A stretch of 64,000 bases of DNA from Paenibacillus sp. FSL R5-0490 (GCF_001956215.1 NZ_MRTQ01000025.1:1-64000); one strand, 5' to 3'. Shown: positions 44,781 to 54,843, numbered from the stretch's first letter. Notes: generated from the sequence alone by a model not told the origin. Program-made: numbers and translations.

Positions 44781-45738
44781 AACGTTCCACGGGGATAAAC
44801 CACTTATGTTCATTATTAATCCGCAGGCGAAAAATGGTTATTGCCTGAAAGTCTGGGGAAAAGTTGAGCAGATGCTGAAAAAGGCAAATATCTCTTACTA
44901 TGCAGTCAGGACAGAATACCGCGGCCATGCAAGGGAATTGGCAAAGATTTATATAGAACAGGCAGGCGGACAAAGATTGTATCTTGTTGCTGTGGGCGGA
45001 GACGGAACGGTTCATGAAGTGATGAATGGCGCGGCGGGTCATCATAATGTAACTGTCGGTTTTATTCCAGGAGGGTCCGGGAACGACTTCTCGCGGGGCT
45101 TTGATATCCCTAAAGACCCGGAGGAATCTTTAACCGCAATACTTAAGGGAATCAGCCATCCTGTGAAGGCCGATATCGGAATGATTAGACACACTGATGG
45201 GAAAACAACATATTTTATTAATAATATGGGTGCAGGATTTGATGCACTGATTTCCCGGAAAGTAAACAGTTCAAAGTTGAAGGGTATCTTGAATCAGCTT
45301 TCTCTGGGCCAATTTGTATACGCTCTCTTTCTTATAAAAGAGCTGTTTTTCTATAAATGCTCTGATCTTGAAATCATCATTGACGGAAAAAAACATCAAA
45401 TAAGGTCAGCATGGTTTATCACTATTTCCAATCAGCCATTCTACGGAGGCGGTATGAAGATTTCTCCGGATGCAAACCCTTTTGATGGAATTCTAAATGT
45501 TACGGTAGTCCACAATATATCCAGGATTAAACTTTTGTTTGTATTTGCCTCTGTCTTCAAAGGGAGACATATAGGATTTAAAGAAGTCGCAATTCTGCAG
45601 GGCAAAAATATCAGCATTCGTTCATCACACCCCATCCCTGCCCACGCAGATGGCGAGGTTATGGACAGCACACCGATTTCAGCAACTGTTTGCCCGGAAT
45701 TCATTTCAATAATTAAAGGATATGTTAAAGAAGGGTGA
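44770..45738 (+). CDS. ytlR: diacylglycerol/lipid kinase family protein (YtlR)
   Basis: A 322-residue lipid kinase with the DAGK catalytic core: nucleotide motif GGDGT (76-80) in VGGDGTVHEVMNG, and the glycine-rich loop FIPGGSGNDFSRG. By family it phosphorylates a lipid such as diacylglycerol; its exact role beside DgkB is not known. The ATG overlaps the end of ytlQ. Confidence 0.87.
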   Translation: MNPETFHGDKPLMFIINPQAKNGYCLKVWGKVEQMLKKANISYYAVRTEYRGHARELAKIYIEQAGGQRLYLVAVGGDGTVHEVMNGAAGHHNVTVGFIPGGSGNDFSRGFDIPKDPEESLTAILKGISHPVKADIGMIRHTDGKTTYFINNMGAGFDALISRKVNSSKLKGILNQLSLGQFVYALFLIKELFFYKCSDLEIIIDGKKHQIRSAWFITISNQPFYGGGMKISPDANPFDGILNVTVVHNISRIKLLFVFASVFKGRHIGFKEVAILQGKNISIRSSHPIPAHADGEVMDSTPISATVCPEFISIIKGYVKEG

Positions 45739-45801
45739 TGATTCTTAGGAGAGAGCTGCTCTTAAATTACCGTCCTACTAAGCAAAGGAGCTGAGTTCGG
45801 A

Positions 45802-47952
45802 ATGATAACGATTGAACGGACTTTTAATGCATACCTGGATGAAATGCACATCATTACGATTCTACTTCCTTTCAGCTATCATCAGGGACGTTCTTCCGGT
45901 TTCTCTCTCCTTTCAGACGTGGAGGAAGAGTTTCCTGTAGACATATTGCAAAGCAGCCCGATTGAGGACGCTGTTAAATATACATGCAAAATAGACCATG
46001 ATGTGGAATTCGGGAAACAATACTGGATAATGGATGAGTATGGCGGAAAAACAGACCTGCAAATCGGAGCGGTCATTCGAACAAGTGATTTTGATGAGAA
46101 GTTCTATTATGACGGACCACTGGGTATATCGTACAGCAAAGAAAAGACATGCTTCAGGCTCTGGGCTCCGACAGCCGCAATGGTAAAGCTGAAGCTAAAA
46201 GAAGCATTGGAGGGGGAAGAGGAGCTTTTTCCGATGACAAGAGGCGAGAAGGGAGTCTGGAGCTGTGAAGTAACCGGCGACCTGGATCGTTTTCTTTATT
46301 CTTTCCTGGTATGCATTAACCTGGAGTGGAAAGAAGCTGTAGATCCATATGCTGTGTCCTCGGCTATGAATGGTGAATATGGTGCTGTCGTCAATCTGGA
46401 AAGTACAAAAATAAAGAAGCCGGAGCTTCCACCGCTCCATCAGCCGACAGATGCTATTATATATGAAACACATATCAGGGATTTTACCATTCATCCAGGG
46501 AGCGGGGCACAACAGAAAGGCCTATATCTGGGAGCAGGCGAGACAAACACTGTTGGCAGTGACGGGGAGCCGACATGCCTGTCATATGTCAAACAGCTCG
46601 GTGTAACTCACATTGAATTTCTGCCTGTCCATGACTTTGAAGGTGTAAATGAAGAAAGTCCAAAAGAAGAATACAACTGGGGGTATAATCCCCTCCATTT
46701 TAATGTCCCGGAAGGAAGCTATTCTTCCAATCCCCTGGATCCCTATTCACGGATTAGAGAGTTGAAAGCTTTGATTCAGGCTGTTCATTCCCAGGGGCTT
46801 AGAGTCATAATGGACGTAGTCTACAACCATGTATATATTCGTGAGCATTCTTCTTTTGAAAAAATCGTACCGGGCTATTTCTTCCGCCATGATCAATATG
46901 GAATGCCTTCAAATGGCACCGGAGTTGGAAATGACTTTGCTTCTGAGCGCCTGATGGCCAGGAAATTCATTGCTGATTCTGTATCATACTGGATGAAGGA
47001 ATATCAAATTGATGGTTTCAGGTTTGATTTGATGGGTATCCTCGATATCGAAACGATGAATGAGGTTCACAGAATTTCGGAATCAATTGACCCTGCTGCC
47101 ATTATCATTGGAGAAGGATGGGATTTGAATACCCCTATACCGGAAGACCGGAAAGCAAGCATCCGCAATCAGGAAAAGCTGCCGGGAATCGGCCAATTCA
47201 ATGACTGGTTCAGAGATTCCGTCAAAGGCAGCACCTTTAATTTATATGATAAAGGATATGCGTTAGGGAATGACCATTACTATGATGCGGCGAAGCAGGT
47301 ATTGGCCGGAAGCATTGGCCTTGAAAAAAAGGAGAAAGGCATCTTCCTTTCCCCGTCGCAATCAGTAAATTATGTGGAATCCCATGATAATCACACTCTA
47401 TGGGATAAAATCCTGGTTTGTTCTGAAAATGCGGATTCGATTACACAGCAAAAAAAGCACCGTTTGGCAACCGTAATGGTACTCCTGTCACAGGGAATTC
47501 CATTTCTGCATAGCGGGCAGGAATTTTATCGGACCAAAGGCGGGAATGGAAACAGCTACCGAGCTCCAGACTCCATCAATCAACTGGACTGGGAGAGAAA
47601 ATCACGTTATTTTAATAATGTTGAATATATTAAAGGGATGATCAGCATTAGAAGGTCAATTCCTCTTTTCAGGCTTGCCGATGCCGGATTAATCCGGAAT
47701 TCCATGCAGTTCATGGATATTAAAAAACCGCTAATTGGTTATGTCTTAACCAGCTCTGATCAAAATGCCGGGTGCAGCCATGCAGCAGTTATTATCAATC
47801 CTACAGCGACGGAAGAAGAAATCCTGCTTCCTGATGGGGATTGGGACCTTATTGCTGATGAACATACCGCCGGTAATTCCACCATACGCAAGATAAGCAC
47901 CAGATTGACAATTCCGCCATTAAGTTCATATGTACTGGTTTGCAGAAAATAG
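45802..47952 (+). CDS. amyX: type I pullulanase
   Basis: A 716-residue glycoside hydrolase family 13 enzyme that cleaves alpha-1,6 links in pullulan and limit dextrins, without a signal peptide and so intracellular. An N-terminal region plus carbohydrate-binding domain 48 (about 100-200) precede the barrel. YNWGYNP (291-297) marks type I pullulanases. The catalytic set is Asp409 (GFRFDLMG), Glu438 (IGEGWDL) and Asp529 (ESHDNHT). AAAGGAG precedes the ATG. It may serve glycogen or maltodextrin turnover; no other sugar genes are adjacent. Confidence 0.95.
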   Translation: MITIERTFNAYLDEMHIITILLPFSYHQGRSSGFSLLSDVEEEFPVDILQSSPIEDAVKYTCKIDHDVEFGKQYWIMDEYGGKTDLQIGAVIRTSDFDEKFYYDGPLGISYSKEKTCFRLWAPTAAMVKLKLKEALEGEEELFPMTRGEKGVWSCEVTGDLDRFLYSFLVCINLEWKEAVDPYAVSSAMNGEYGAVVNLESTKIKKPELPPLHQPTDAIIYETHIRDFTIHPGSGAQQKGLYLGAGETNTVGSDGEPTCLSYVKQLGVTHIEFLPVHDFEGVNEESPKEEYNWGYNPLHFNVPEGSYSSNPLDPYSRIRELKALIQAVHSQGLRVIMDVVYNHVYIREHSSFEKIVPGYFFRHDQYGMPSNGTGVGNDFASERLMARKFIADSVSYWMKEYQIDGFRFDLMGILDIETMNEVHRISESIDPAAIIIGEGWDLNTPIPEDRKASIRNQEKLPGIGQFNDWFRDSVKGSTFNLYDKGYALGNDHYYDAAKQVLAGSIGLEKKEKGIFLSPSQSVNYVESHDNHTLWDKILVCSENADSITQQKKHRLATVMVLLSQGIPFLHSGQEFYRTKGGNGNSYRAPDSINQLDWERKSRYFNNVEYIKGMISIRRSIPLFRLADAGLIRNSMQFMDIKKPLIGYVLTSSDQNAGCSHAAVIINPTATEEEILLPDGDWDLIADEHTAGNSTIRKISTRLTIPPLSSYVLVCRK

Positions 47953-47981
47953 TAACAGGCTGCTGCTTTTTTCTGCAAACA
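47938..47981 (+). terminator. long stem overlapping the amyX stop codon
   Basis: GTTTGCAGAAAA (47938-47949) and TTTTCTGCAAAC (47969-47980) form a perfect 12-bp stem enclosing the stop codon. No long T run follows, so it may act as an mRNA 3'-end stabiliser as much as a terminator. Confidence 0.5.
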
Positions 47982-48067
47982 TTACCCTTAATTAGAAAAT
48001 ACTGATATAACGACCGGAAAAAACATCATTTTTCCTGATGATATTCCGTAAACCTAAATAGTTGCAC

Positions 48068-48150
48068 TTGACGAAAAAAGCCAGTAAGAATAAAATTTAT
48101 AAAGATGGCTATTGTGAGGAACTTACATCAATAGCTCTTTTTTTATTTTT
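48068..48150 (+). ncRNA. candidate small RNA: promoter followed directly by terminator
   Basis: TTGACG (48068-48073), a 17-nt spacer and TAAAAT (48091-48096) form a good sigma-A promoter. About 10 nt beyond begins a hairpin, GCTATTG and CAATAGC with a 14-nt loop (TGAGGAACTTACAT), then TCTTTTTTTATTTTT. The predicted transcript is only 45-55 nt. The rest of the 447-nt gap between amyX and ytmP has no gene, but further hairpins occur at 48286-48345 (GGCC/GGCC and AATAAG/CTTATT). Confidence 0.4.
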
Positions 48151-48399
48151 AAGTTCCCGTTACATGGCTGGTTTTATATTTGCTTATTACTTTTGTGCAT
48201 TATTGGTGCTTTACTTAATTAACCTGATAAACAGCTATATTTTGCGAAAATGCATTATAGTCGAATAGAACATAACATTACTAAGCAACGGCCCTTTTAT
48301 CGGCCATGGCAAAATAAGTCTTGATGCAAAAAACAGGGCTTATTTTTCAACTCAAGCTATTTAACAACCAATGGCTTACTAAATTGCAGGTGAACAATT

Positions 48400-49173
48400 T
48401 TGGAACATTTATTTGGACATGACTGGGAGATTGTTCCCGCCGGAGGGGCGACAGGGGAAGCTTTTTATGCAAAGAATGATGAGCAGAGGCTTTTTCTTAA
48501 AAGAAACTCTTCTCCTTTCCTGGCGGTTCTATCTGCGGAAGGAATCGTCCCGAAACTTATCTGGACAAAAAGAATGGAAAATGGGGACGTTATAACTGCC
48601 CAGCAATGGCTTAATGGACGGGAGCTGAAAGCTTCTGACATGAACCGGGAAAGCGTGGCAAAGCTTTTGAGGAAGATTCACTCTTCAAAGCCGCTGCTTG
48701 GTATGCTGACAAGAATGGGGAAGTCTCCGCTGCAGCCTGAAACTCTTCTGCATTTGATAGAGGAAGAGCTGGACTTTGATCTGAAGGAGCAGGATGCTGT
48801 TATTCAGTCAGTCGATTTCCTGAAAAAAGAAGTCTCGCATATCCGCTGTGAAGAAAATACGGTGTGCCACTGCGATGTGAATCATAACAACTGGCTGCTT
48901 GCGGAAAACAACCAGCTGTACTTGATTGATTGGGATGGAGCCATGATAGCAGATCCCGCCATCGACCTGGGCATGCTGCTATATTGGTACATTCCTAAAG
49001 AAGAATGGCCGAATTGGCTTGAGCGGTATGGCATTCAATTGACAGATGATTTGCTGCTCCGGATGAAATGGTATGTGATTGCACAGACTTTGACATCTAT
49101 CCAATGGCATAAAAATAAATTCCGATTCCAGGAAATGGACAAGTGGCTTTCTTACCTGGATGAGCTTCTTTGA
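48400..49173 (+). CDS. ytmP: aminoglycoside/choline kinase-like phosphotransferase (YtmP)
   Basis: A 257-residue protein-kinase-like phosphotransferase of the APH/choline kinase group. The catalytic loop is HCDVNHNNWLL (His157, Asp159, Asn164) and the metal aspartate is in LIDWDGA. The substrate is unknown; the position beside trmB is conserved in Bacillus. The start is a TTG behind GCAGGTGA, a weak site, so the N terminus is less certain. It is convergent with ytzH, with only 3 nt between the stop codons. Confidence 0.85.
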   Translation: MEHLFGHDWEIVPAGGATGEAFYAKNDEQRLFLKRNSSPFLAVLSAEGIVPKLIWTKRMENGDVITAQQWLNGRELKASDMNRESVAKLLRKIHSSKPLLGMLTRMGKSPLQPETLLHLIEEELDFDLKEQDAVIQSVDFLKKEVSHIRCEENTVCHCDVNHNNWLLAENNQLYLIDWDGAMIADPAIDLGMLLYWYIPKEEWPNWLERYGIQLTDDLLLRMKWYVIAQTLTSIQWHKNKFRFQEMDKWLSYLDELL

Positions 49174-49176
49174 GAT

Positions 49177-49455
49177 TTACGAAAATTGATCAATATCCTG
49201 TACCCATTGTGATAAATCATTCTGATGGGATTCAATGTGGGTATCCAATTGGGAAGAATTGATTCCATGCTGACTGTATTCATAAATTTCTTCTAATACT
49301 GTTTTTACGTTTTGTTTAATGTTTCCGTTGATCATTAATGATTTAACCAGGCGTTCCAATTGTTCACATTCTGAAATAGAGCCACAGCAATCTGTCTGAT
49401 GATTGCTTAAAATATCTTTTAATAAATTTAATTGATCCTGGTGTCCAAGCGGCAT
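49177..49455 (-). CDS. ytzH: YtzH-like protein
   Basis: A 92-residue helical protein starting MPLGHQDQLNLLKDILSNHQ, matching the Bacillus YtzH family in length and N terminus. A CC pair and one more Cys (TDCCGSISEC) might bind metal. Function is unknown. The ATG at 49455 has GAAAGGG upstream; the longer frame to 49494 has no good site. It is antiparallel to ytmP and trmB. Confidence 0.83.
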   Translation of the reverse strand: MPLGHQDQLNLLKDILSNHQTDCCGSISECEQLERLVKSLMINGNIKQNVKTVLEEIYEYSQHGINSSQLDTHIESHQNDLSQWVQDIDQFS

Positions 49456-49679
49456 GAAAAACACCCTTTCTTTTGAATCTGAAAATAAAAGCAAAAGGAA
49501 TTCACTTTTAGGTTGTGGATTCCTTTTTTATTTATTCATGGGCGGAATGTAATTTAAGTGTATAAATGTCATCTGGTTAAACTACAAACAAGGGATGAAC
49601 CTATTTAGCAAAAATAAAGTTGCATCACCGGGATGGGCATGATATTGTTTGAACGATATTAATTTTTAGGAGTGTCAAT

Positions 49680-50318
49680 ATGCGACAGCGAAATAAACCT
49701 TGGGCGAAGGATAAATTAGCCGAATATACTCAATACGTAATTTCAGAACCTGAAAAATATAAAGGAAAATGGAATGAAGCTTTCGATAAAAATCAGCCCC
49801 TTCATATAGAAATTGGGACAGGCAAAGGCCGCTTCGTAACTGGTATGGCAAAAGCAAACCCGGATATCAACTATATTGGAATCGAGCTGGCTGAAAGCGT
49901 GATTGTCACCGCTCTGGATCGTATCATCGAGGAGGAGCTTCCAAATGTAAAGCTTTTGAATGTGAATGCCAATGATTTGCGGGATTACTTTGAAAAAGGC
50001 GAAGTCAATCGAGTCTACCTCAATTTTTCAGATCCATGGCCGAAGAAGCGTCATGCAAAACGCAGGCTGACTTATAGAAGCTTCCTGGAAATTTATGAAG
50101 ATATCCTTGTGGATAAAGGAGAAATCCACTTTAAGACTGATAACCAGGGATTGTTTGAATCTTCTCTTATGAGCTTTTCCGATTACGGCATGCTGCTGAC
50201 GTTTGTCAGCCTCGACCTTCACAACAGTGATTATGAAGGAAACATCATGACCGAATATGAAGAAAAGTTTTCCTCAAGGGGAAGCCGTATATTCCGGTGT
50301 GAAGTGCAATACAGATAA
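49680..50318 (+). CDS. trmB: tRNA (guanine-N7)-methyltransferase
   Basis: A 212-residue S-adenosylmethionine-dependent enzyme that methylates G46 of tRNA. The cofactor motif EIGTGKGRF starts at residue 44 and the family signature [16 protein letters not shown] near 115. TAGGAGTG precedes the ATG. It is a single gene with a terminator. The 225 nt upstream, shared with ytzH, contain nothing else recognised. Confidence 0.95.
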   Translation: MRQRNKPWAKDKLAEYTQYVISEPEKYKGKWNEAFDKNQPLHIEIGTGKGRFVTGMAKANPDINYIGIELAESVIVTALDRIIEEELPNVKLLNVNANDLRDYFEKGEVNRVYLNFSDPWPKKRHAKRRLTYRSFLEIYEDILVDKGEIHFKTDNQGLFESSLMSFSDYGMLLTFVSLDLHNSDYEGNIMTEYEEKFSSRGSRIFRCEVQYR

Positions 50319-50320
50319 TT

Positions 50321-50349
50321 GAGTCTATCCATATGGATAGGCTTTTTTA
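50321..50349 (+). terminator. intrinsic terminator of trmB
   Basis: GTCTATCC and GGATAGGC form a stem (one G-G gap tolerated) with a short ATAT loop, followed by TTTTTTA. Confidence 0.78.
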
Positions 50350-50461
50350 TTGATATTTCCCATAAATAATTTAAATATTTCTACAAGTAAGCGCTTAAAT
50401 GTTATGATGTGGTAAAGGAAAGCGAGCGCTTGCTCAGAAATATTAAATGGAGGAGATATAC

Positions 50462-51304
50462 ATGGAAACATTGAAGTTAAAGAACATAAAGATGTCCTGG
50501 CTTCGCGGCGGTGTCACATATCTTGACGGCGGAGCCATGTTTGGTGTAGTTCCGAAGCCTTTGTGGTCAAAAAGATATCCATGCAATGAAAGAAATCAGA
50601 TCGAGCTGAGAACAGATCCCATTCTTATTCAATTTGACGGCAAGAATATTCTAGTCGAAACAGGTCTGGGAAACGGGAAACTGGATGAAAAACAGAAGAG
50701 GAATTTCGGAGCGCTTGAAGAGTCGTTTGTTGAACAGGATTTAGCCAAGCACGGTTTGTCCCTCGGGGATATCGATTATATCCTTATGACGCATCTTCAT
50801 TTTGATCATGCCTGCGGACTGACAAAACCGGAAGAAGGAAAATTCTCGTCTGTATTTCCGAATGCCAGAATCATCGCATCACGGGTGGAATGGGAGGAAA
50901 TGAGAAATCCTAATATTCGTTCAAGAAATACATATTGGAAGGAAAACTGGGAGTCCATTCAGGATCAGGTGGAAGTTTTTGAAGAGGAGTGGACACTCGG
51001 CCCAATTAAAATGGTGCATACAGGCGGCCATAGTGACGGACATTCCATCCTGGTTATAGAAGATGAAGACGATATCGTCATTCATATGGCTGATATCATG
51101 CCAACACATGCCCATGCAAATGTTTTATGGGTCCTCGCTTATGATGACTACCCGATGGATTCCATCAGCGCCAAGGAAAAATGGATGGAATACGGCATGA
51201 AAAAAAACGCCTGGTTCACTTTTTACCATGATGCTTTTTACAGGGCAGTCAAGTGGGGTGAAGCAGGAAATATGCTTGAAAAAGTGGAAAAGCAAAAAAG
51301 CTAA
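50462..51304 (+). CDS. ytnP: metallo-beta-lactamase-fold lactonase (YtnP)
   Basis: A 280-residue metallo-hydrolase with the dinuclear zinc motif HLHFDH (111-116), further histidine ligands in HTGGHSDGH, and an aspartate in HMADI. Bacillus YtnP degrades acyl-homoserine lactones and inhibits Streptomyces signalling (quorum quenching; known for the family). The ATG at 50462 has TGGAGGAG at ideal spacing. It is closed by a terminator shared with ytzB. Confidence 0.9.
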   Translation: METLKLKNIKMSWLRGGVTYLDGGAMFGVVPKPLWSKRYPCNERNQIELRTDPILIQFDGKNILVETGLGNGKLDEKQKRNFGALEESFVEQDLAKHGLSLGDIDYILMTHLHFDHACGLTKPEEGKFSSVFPNARIIASRVEWEEMRNPNIRSRNTYWKENWESIQDQVEVFEEEWTLGPIKMVHTGGHSDGHSILVIEDEDDIVIHMADIMPTHAHANVLWVLAYDDYPMDSISAKEKWMEYGMKKNAWFTFYHDAFYRAVKWGEAGNMLEKVEKQKS

Positions 51305-51330
51305 AAAATCCCCATCCGGGGATTTTTTAA
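51304..51330. terminator. bidirectional terminator between ytnP and ytzB
   Basis: AAAAATCCCC and GGGGATTTTT form a 10-bp stem with a 4-nt loop, with A and T flanks on either side. Confidence 0.85.
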
Positions 51331-51350
51331 TACAGCTCTGCTGCTGGCGA

Positions 51351-51665
51351 TTAATGCAGCGGGAAGACGTCCAAAATGGCTCCAGTCTCCGCATCGGCAA
51401 TGAACTCATACTGCTCGGCTTCCTCACCGGAAAATCTTGAAATGCCGCCCTTATAAACCTGATATTTCAAATGTCCCTTTTCATAAGGTTCAGCTTTCAT
51501 TTGAATCCATGATCCGCTTATCGGACCTTCCTGTTTAAATGCATCCTTTGCATTAGCTAAAGCTTTTTCCGGGGAAACGGAAGTTTTCTGCGAAAGCAAT
51601 TCCCTTGCTGCGTATCCGCTTGCCAAACCAACACCTACACCTAACATAAAAGATTTCCAATTCAT
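51351..51665 (-). CDS. ytzB: PepSY-domain protein YtzB
   Basis: A 104-residue protein with a short glycine-rich hydrophobic N terminus (WKSFMLGVGVGLASGYAA), probably a membrane anchor, then one PepSY domain (about 35-104) ending in the typical ADAETGAILDV. PepSY domains are thought to restrain proteases or bind peptides. TGGGGAGG precedes the ATG. It is divergent from ytoP. Confidence 0.85.
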   Translation of the reverse strand: MNWKSFMLGVGVGLASGYAARELLSQKTSVSPEKALANAKDAFKQEGPISGSWIQMKAEPYEKGHLKYQVYKGGISRFSGEEAEQYEFIADAETGAILDVFPLH

Positions 51666-51885
51666 AATTGCACCTCCCCAGGCTGATGATATAAGCAGTT
51701 CATTATTAAAATTTTCTGTTTTCCAAATCTATCTTACCAAAAATAGGCTGGAACTAAAATAAATATTGCATTTCGTCAGTCGAAATTTCCTGTATGAAAT
51801 GGTGGAAAGACGTATGAAAGTTCTGTAAAATAAAATTATACATATCTGCATAGACAATCTATTGATTGAAAAAGGAGAAGAATAT

Positions 51886-52959
51886 ATGAACGAAAATACT
51901 TTGCAGCTTTTTAAAACATTGACAGAGTTGCCGGGAGCACCTGGAAACGAGCATTTAGTCCGGAAATTCATGCGCGAACAAATCAGCCAATATACAGATG
52001 AAGTTGTTCAGGATAAGCTGGGAGGCATCTTCGGAGTTAAAAGAGGGGATGAAGGCGGTCCGACTGTAATGGTAGCAGGACATATGGATGAAGTGGGATT
52101 CATGGTCACCAGCATTACAGATAATGGCATGATCCGTTTTCAGACACTTGGAGGCTGGTGGAGCCAGGTTTTACTGGCACAAAGAGTACAAATTATTACA
52201 GATCATGGACCTGTGACAGGAGTTATCGGTTCCATTCCTCCGCATCTTTTAGACGAAGCAAAGCGCACAAAGCCGATGGAAATAAAGAATATGCTGATTG
52301 ACATTGGGGCGGATGACCGTGAAGATGCTAAAAGAATAGGCATTAAGCCAGGGCAGCAAATTCTGCCGATTTGTCCATTCACACCAATGGCAAATGAAAA
52401 GAAAATTTTGGCGAAAGCATGGGATAACCGTTATGGATGCGGCTTGGCGGTGGAGCTTTTAGAGGAAGTCCAGAATGAAGCTCTTCCTAATATCCTTTAT
52501 TCAGGAGCAACAGTTCAGGAAGAAGTAGGCTTAAGAGGTGCACAGACTGCAGCGAATATGATCAATCCTGATATTTTCTTTGCGCTGGATGCAAGCCCTG
52601 CCAACGATATGACAGGGGATGAAAATGAGTTCGGGCACTTAGGCAAGGGAGCTCTGCTGCGGATACTTGACCGTTCAATGGTAACGCACCGGGGCATGAG
52701 GGAATTTGTACTGGATACAGCCGAAACGAATAACATCCCATATCAGTATTTCGTCTCACAGGGCGGAACAGACGCTGGAAAAGTTCATGTATCCAACGAA
52801 GGTGTTCCCAGTGCAGTAATCGGCATCTGCTCCCGCTATATTCACACACATGCATCCATCGTGCATGTCGACGATTATGCAGCGGCAAAAGAATTGCTTA
52901 TTAAACTTGTAAAGTCTTGTGACCGTTCAACAGTAGATACGATCCGCCAGAACAGTTAA
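51886..52959 (+). CDS. ytoP: M42-family aminopeptidase (YtoP)
   Basis: A 357-residue cytosolic metallo-aminopeptidase, probably a dodecamer like other M42 (TET) enzymes. Metal and catalytic residues lie in GHMDEVGF (His66, Asp68), [18 protein letters not shown], and a C-terminal HTHASI histidine. The ATG at 51886 has AAAGGAGAAG at good spacing. A terminator follows; the next gene begins 54 nt on. Confidence 0.93.
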   Translation: MNENTLQLFKTLTELPGAPGNEHLVRKFMREQISQYTDEVVQDKLGGIFGVKRGDEGGPTVMVAGHMDEVGFMVTSITDNGMIRFQTLGGWWSQVLLAQRVQIITDHGPVTGVIGSIPPHLLDEAKRTKPMEIKNMLIDIGADDREDAKRIGIKPGQQILPICPFTPMANEKKILAKAWDNRYGCGLAVELLEEVQNEALPNILYSGATVQEEVGLRGAQTAANMINPDIFFALDASPANDMTGDENEFGHLGKGALLRILDRSMVTHRGMREFVLDTAETNNIPYQYFVSQGGTDAGKVHVSNEGVPSAVIGICSRYIHTHASIVHVDDYAAAKELLIKLVKSCDRSTVDTIRQNS

Positions 52960-52962
52960 TCA

Positions 52963-52992
52963 GATGAGACAGCATGTGCTGTCTCTTTTTCC
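52963..52992 (+). terminator. intrinsic terminator of ytoP
   Basis: GAGACAGCA and TGCTGTCTC form a near-perfect inverted repeat with a very short loop, followed by TTTTTCC. Confidence 0.78.
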
Positions 52993-53013
52993 TGTCAAAA
53001 GAAAGGAGCATTT

Positions 53014-53526
53014 ATGAAAATCATCATTGGTTCAAAAAATCCTGCAAAGATTTCGGCAGTACAGGCGGCCTTTAGTGATTATGAAGCTGACATTATGTCC
53101 GAAGATGTGCTCTCGGGAGTAAACGATCAGCCATTTTCGGATGAAGAAACCATTAAAGGGGCCATTAACAGAGCTTATGGAGCACTTGAAATATCCGGAG
53201 GTCAAATCGGAATTGGGTTAGAGGGCGGTGTGCAAAAAACAGAATATGGGCTTTTTCTCTGTAACTGGGGGGCACTGGCGGAAAAAGGGCAGCCTCCGAT
53301 TATTGCAGGCGGAGCCAGGATTCCTCTTCCTGATGCTGTTGCAGAAAGGCTATCAGCTGGCGAAGAACTGGGCCCTGTCATGGATGATTACGCCAAAAAA
53401 GAAAACATTCGTAAAAATGAAGGGGCAGTTGGCATTTTTACAAATGGACAGATCGACCGTTCTGCCATGTTCTCGCATGTCATGAAGCTTCTTATCGGGC
53501 AATATGAATATAGAAAGAGGGGATAG
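53014..53526 (+). CDS. DUF84 / inosine-xanthosine triphosphatase-like protein
   Basis: A 170-residue protein of the DUF84 (YjjX-like) family, which hydrolyses damaged purine triphosphates such as ITP and XTP. The N-terminal GSKNPAKISAVQAAF and central IGLEGGVQ are family marks. AAAGGAG precedes the ATG. It follows ytoP on the same strand and is convergent with ytoQ. Confidence 0.85.
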   Translation: MKIIIGSKNPAKISAVQAAFSDYEADIMSEDVLSGVNDQPFSDEETIKGAINRAYGALEISGGQIGIGLEGGVQKTEYGLFLCNWGALAEKGQPPIIAGGARIPLPDAVAERLSAGEELGPVMDDYAKKENIRKNEGAVGIFTNGQIDRSAMFSHVMKLLIGQYEYRKRG

Positions 53527-53549
53527 CAAGCGCTACCCCCTTTTTTTTA
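53518..53549. terminator. terminator between DUF84 gene and ytoQ
   Basis: GGGGATAGC and GCTACCCC pair with one bulge and a 4-nt loop, followed by a run of eight T. The hairpin overlaps the DUF84 stop codon and reaches the stop of convergent ytoQ. Confidence 0.78.
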
Positions 53550-53993
53550 TTCGGTTTCAAAGATGTACGACAGAACTTTCAATGCCTGGCTGACAGTTTC
53601 AACAGTAACATTTGCTTTGCTTGAAAGCTCTTTTAGAGGATGGTGAAGTTCCTTTGGACGGATAAGGATCAGCGGCTTTCCAAGTGCGGCAGCTGCGCTT
53701 GCATCCATGGCGGTGTTCCATTGCTTGTACTTCTCACCAAATAATGCAATCACCAGATCTGATTTTTGCATTAGAAGCTGTGTTCTTAAGTTATTAATGC
53801 CTGAAGCAGCTTCATCCCGAAGTATTGCATCCGGCTGCGTCCCGAGAATTTCCTCACCAATCATGTCAGAACGGTCATGATTTTCCATGGGACCTGTAAA
53901 ATGAACAGGCAGCTGTAATAATTTCGCTTTTTCCTTTAGTTCATTCCGCCAATTGGAATGTATTTCGCCTGCTAAATAGACGGTTATTTCCAT
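53547..53993 (-). CDS. ytoQ: YtoQ family protein
   Basis: A 148-residue protein of the YtoQ family, Rossmann-like and related to nucleoside 2-deoxyribosyltransferase-type folds (starts MEITVYLAGEIHSNWRNEL). The biochemical role is unknown. The ATG at 53993 behind AAAGGAGGAA gives the family's exact length; the ATG at 54014 does not have such spacing. It is convergent with the DUF84 gene. Confidence 0.87.
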   Translation of the reverse strand: MEITVYLAGEIHSNWRNELKEKAKLLQLPVHFTGPMENHDRSDMIGEEILGTQPDAILRDEAASGINNLRTQLLMQKSDLVIALFGEKYKQWNTAMDASAAAALGKPLILIRPKELHHPLKELSSKANVTVETVSQALKVLSYIFETE

Positions 53994-54155
53994 TCTTTTT
54001 CCTCCTTTATGCAATATTCTTATATTTTAACATTTCTTCTAGGAAGTAACGCAGTGAAAAGGCTGCCAATCCTGATATGCAGGGTTGTCAGACTATTGAG
54101 AAGAAATGTATGATAGGGAAGGATATGAGAATCCATGCAAGGAGGGGACAATAGA

Positions 54156-54668
54156 ATGAGTAAAAGATTCACCGCAGCCTTGCTCTTATTTATTTCATTT
54201 ATACTGCTCAGTGCCTGTTCAGCATCGTTGGAAGAAGAGCAAACCGCCGCAAAGAATGCTGCAGAGGAAGCATTTAACCAATCACCTGAAAAGACAAATC
54301 ATAAGTTTGAAGATATAAAATATTATTTGCCTTTCGGCTATGAGGTAGAAGAGGAAAGCCCAAATAACATCATCCTAAAAAATGGCTCGAAACGCTATAT
54401 CCTTTTTTACAACCAGCATGAAGGTCCGGACAGCAAGATTGTTTATGATGCTACCTTAAAGCAGAAAGATGAATTTGAAGTTAAAGAGACGTTTACAAAA
54501 GAGGGACATAATGGCTTCCTATTAATCAACAGCGGAAAAAAAGACGAACATGAATTGGTCGTCGGGATTGGCGGCGTAAAATTATCAACGCAGGCTAAAA
54601 CCAGAAACTTATCCTCTGACGCCGCTGCGATGATGGAAATAGCCAATTCTGTTCAAATGAATAACTAA
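54156..54668 (+). CDS. lipoprotein of unknown function
   Basis: A 170-residue exported lipoprotein: basic start, hydrophobic core and lipobox LSAC with Cys21 (LLFISFILLSACSAS). The mature part has an E/A-rich helix and then a mainly beta domain. I do not recognise the family. CAAGGAGGGG before the ATG at 54156 sets the start. A terminator follows. It lies between ytoQ and the EIIC-like gene. Confidence 0.75.
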   Translation: MSKRFTAALLLFISFILLSACSASLEEEQTAAKNAAEEAFNQSPEKTNHKFEDIKYYLPFGYEVEEESPNNIILKNGSKRYILFYNQHEGPDSKIVYDATLKQKDEFEVKETFTKEGHNGFLLINSGKKDEHELVVGIGGVKLSTQAKTRNLSSDAAAMMEIANSVQMNN

Positions 54669-54670
54669 AG

Positions 54671-54702
54671 CGAGGGGCGCTGCCCTTCGTTTTTTTTTTT
54701 GT
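54671..54702 (+). terminator. intrinsic terminator of the lipoprotein gene
   Basis: CGAGGGGC and GCCCTTCG pair (one G-U) with a 3-nt loop, followed by eleven T. Confidence 0.83.
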
Positions 54703-54843
54703 CTTAATAAGCAGCTGAACCTTTAATTGATATTATAGAAAGCCCCTGATAGAAGAACAATAAAAATACAGAAGATTTTATATTACAAGTGTCTTTACAT
54801 ATGTTATCTTATAAATGCAGAACTTTTACATAGGGGGAAAATT

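Noticed and set aside
48062-48268. A 68-codon frame with a hydrophobic C-terminal half
   Set aside because: It would begin at a TTG inside the promoter-like sequence, has no Shine-Dalgarno site, and crosses a terminator hairpin and T run.
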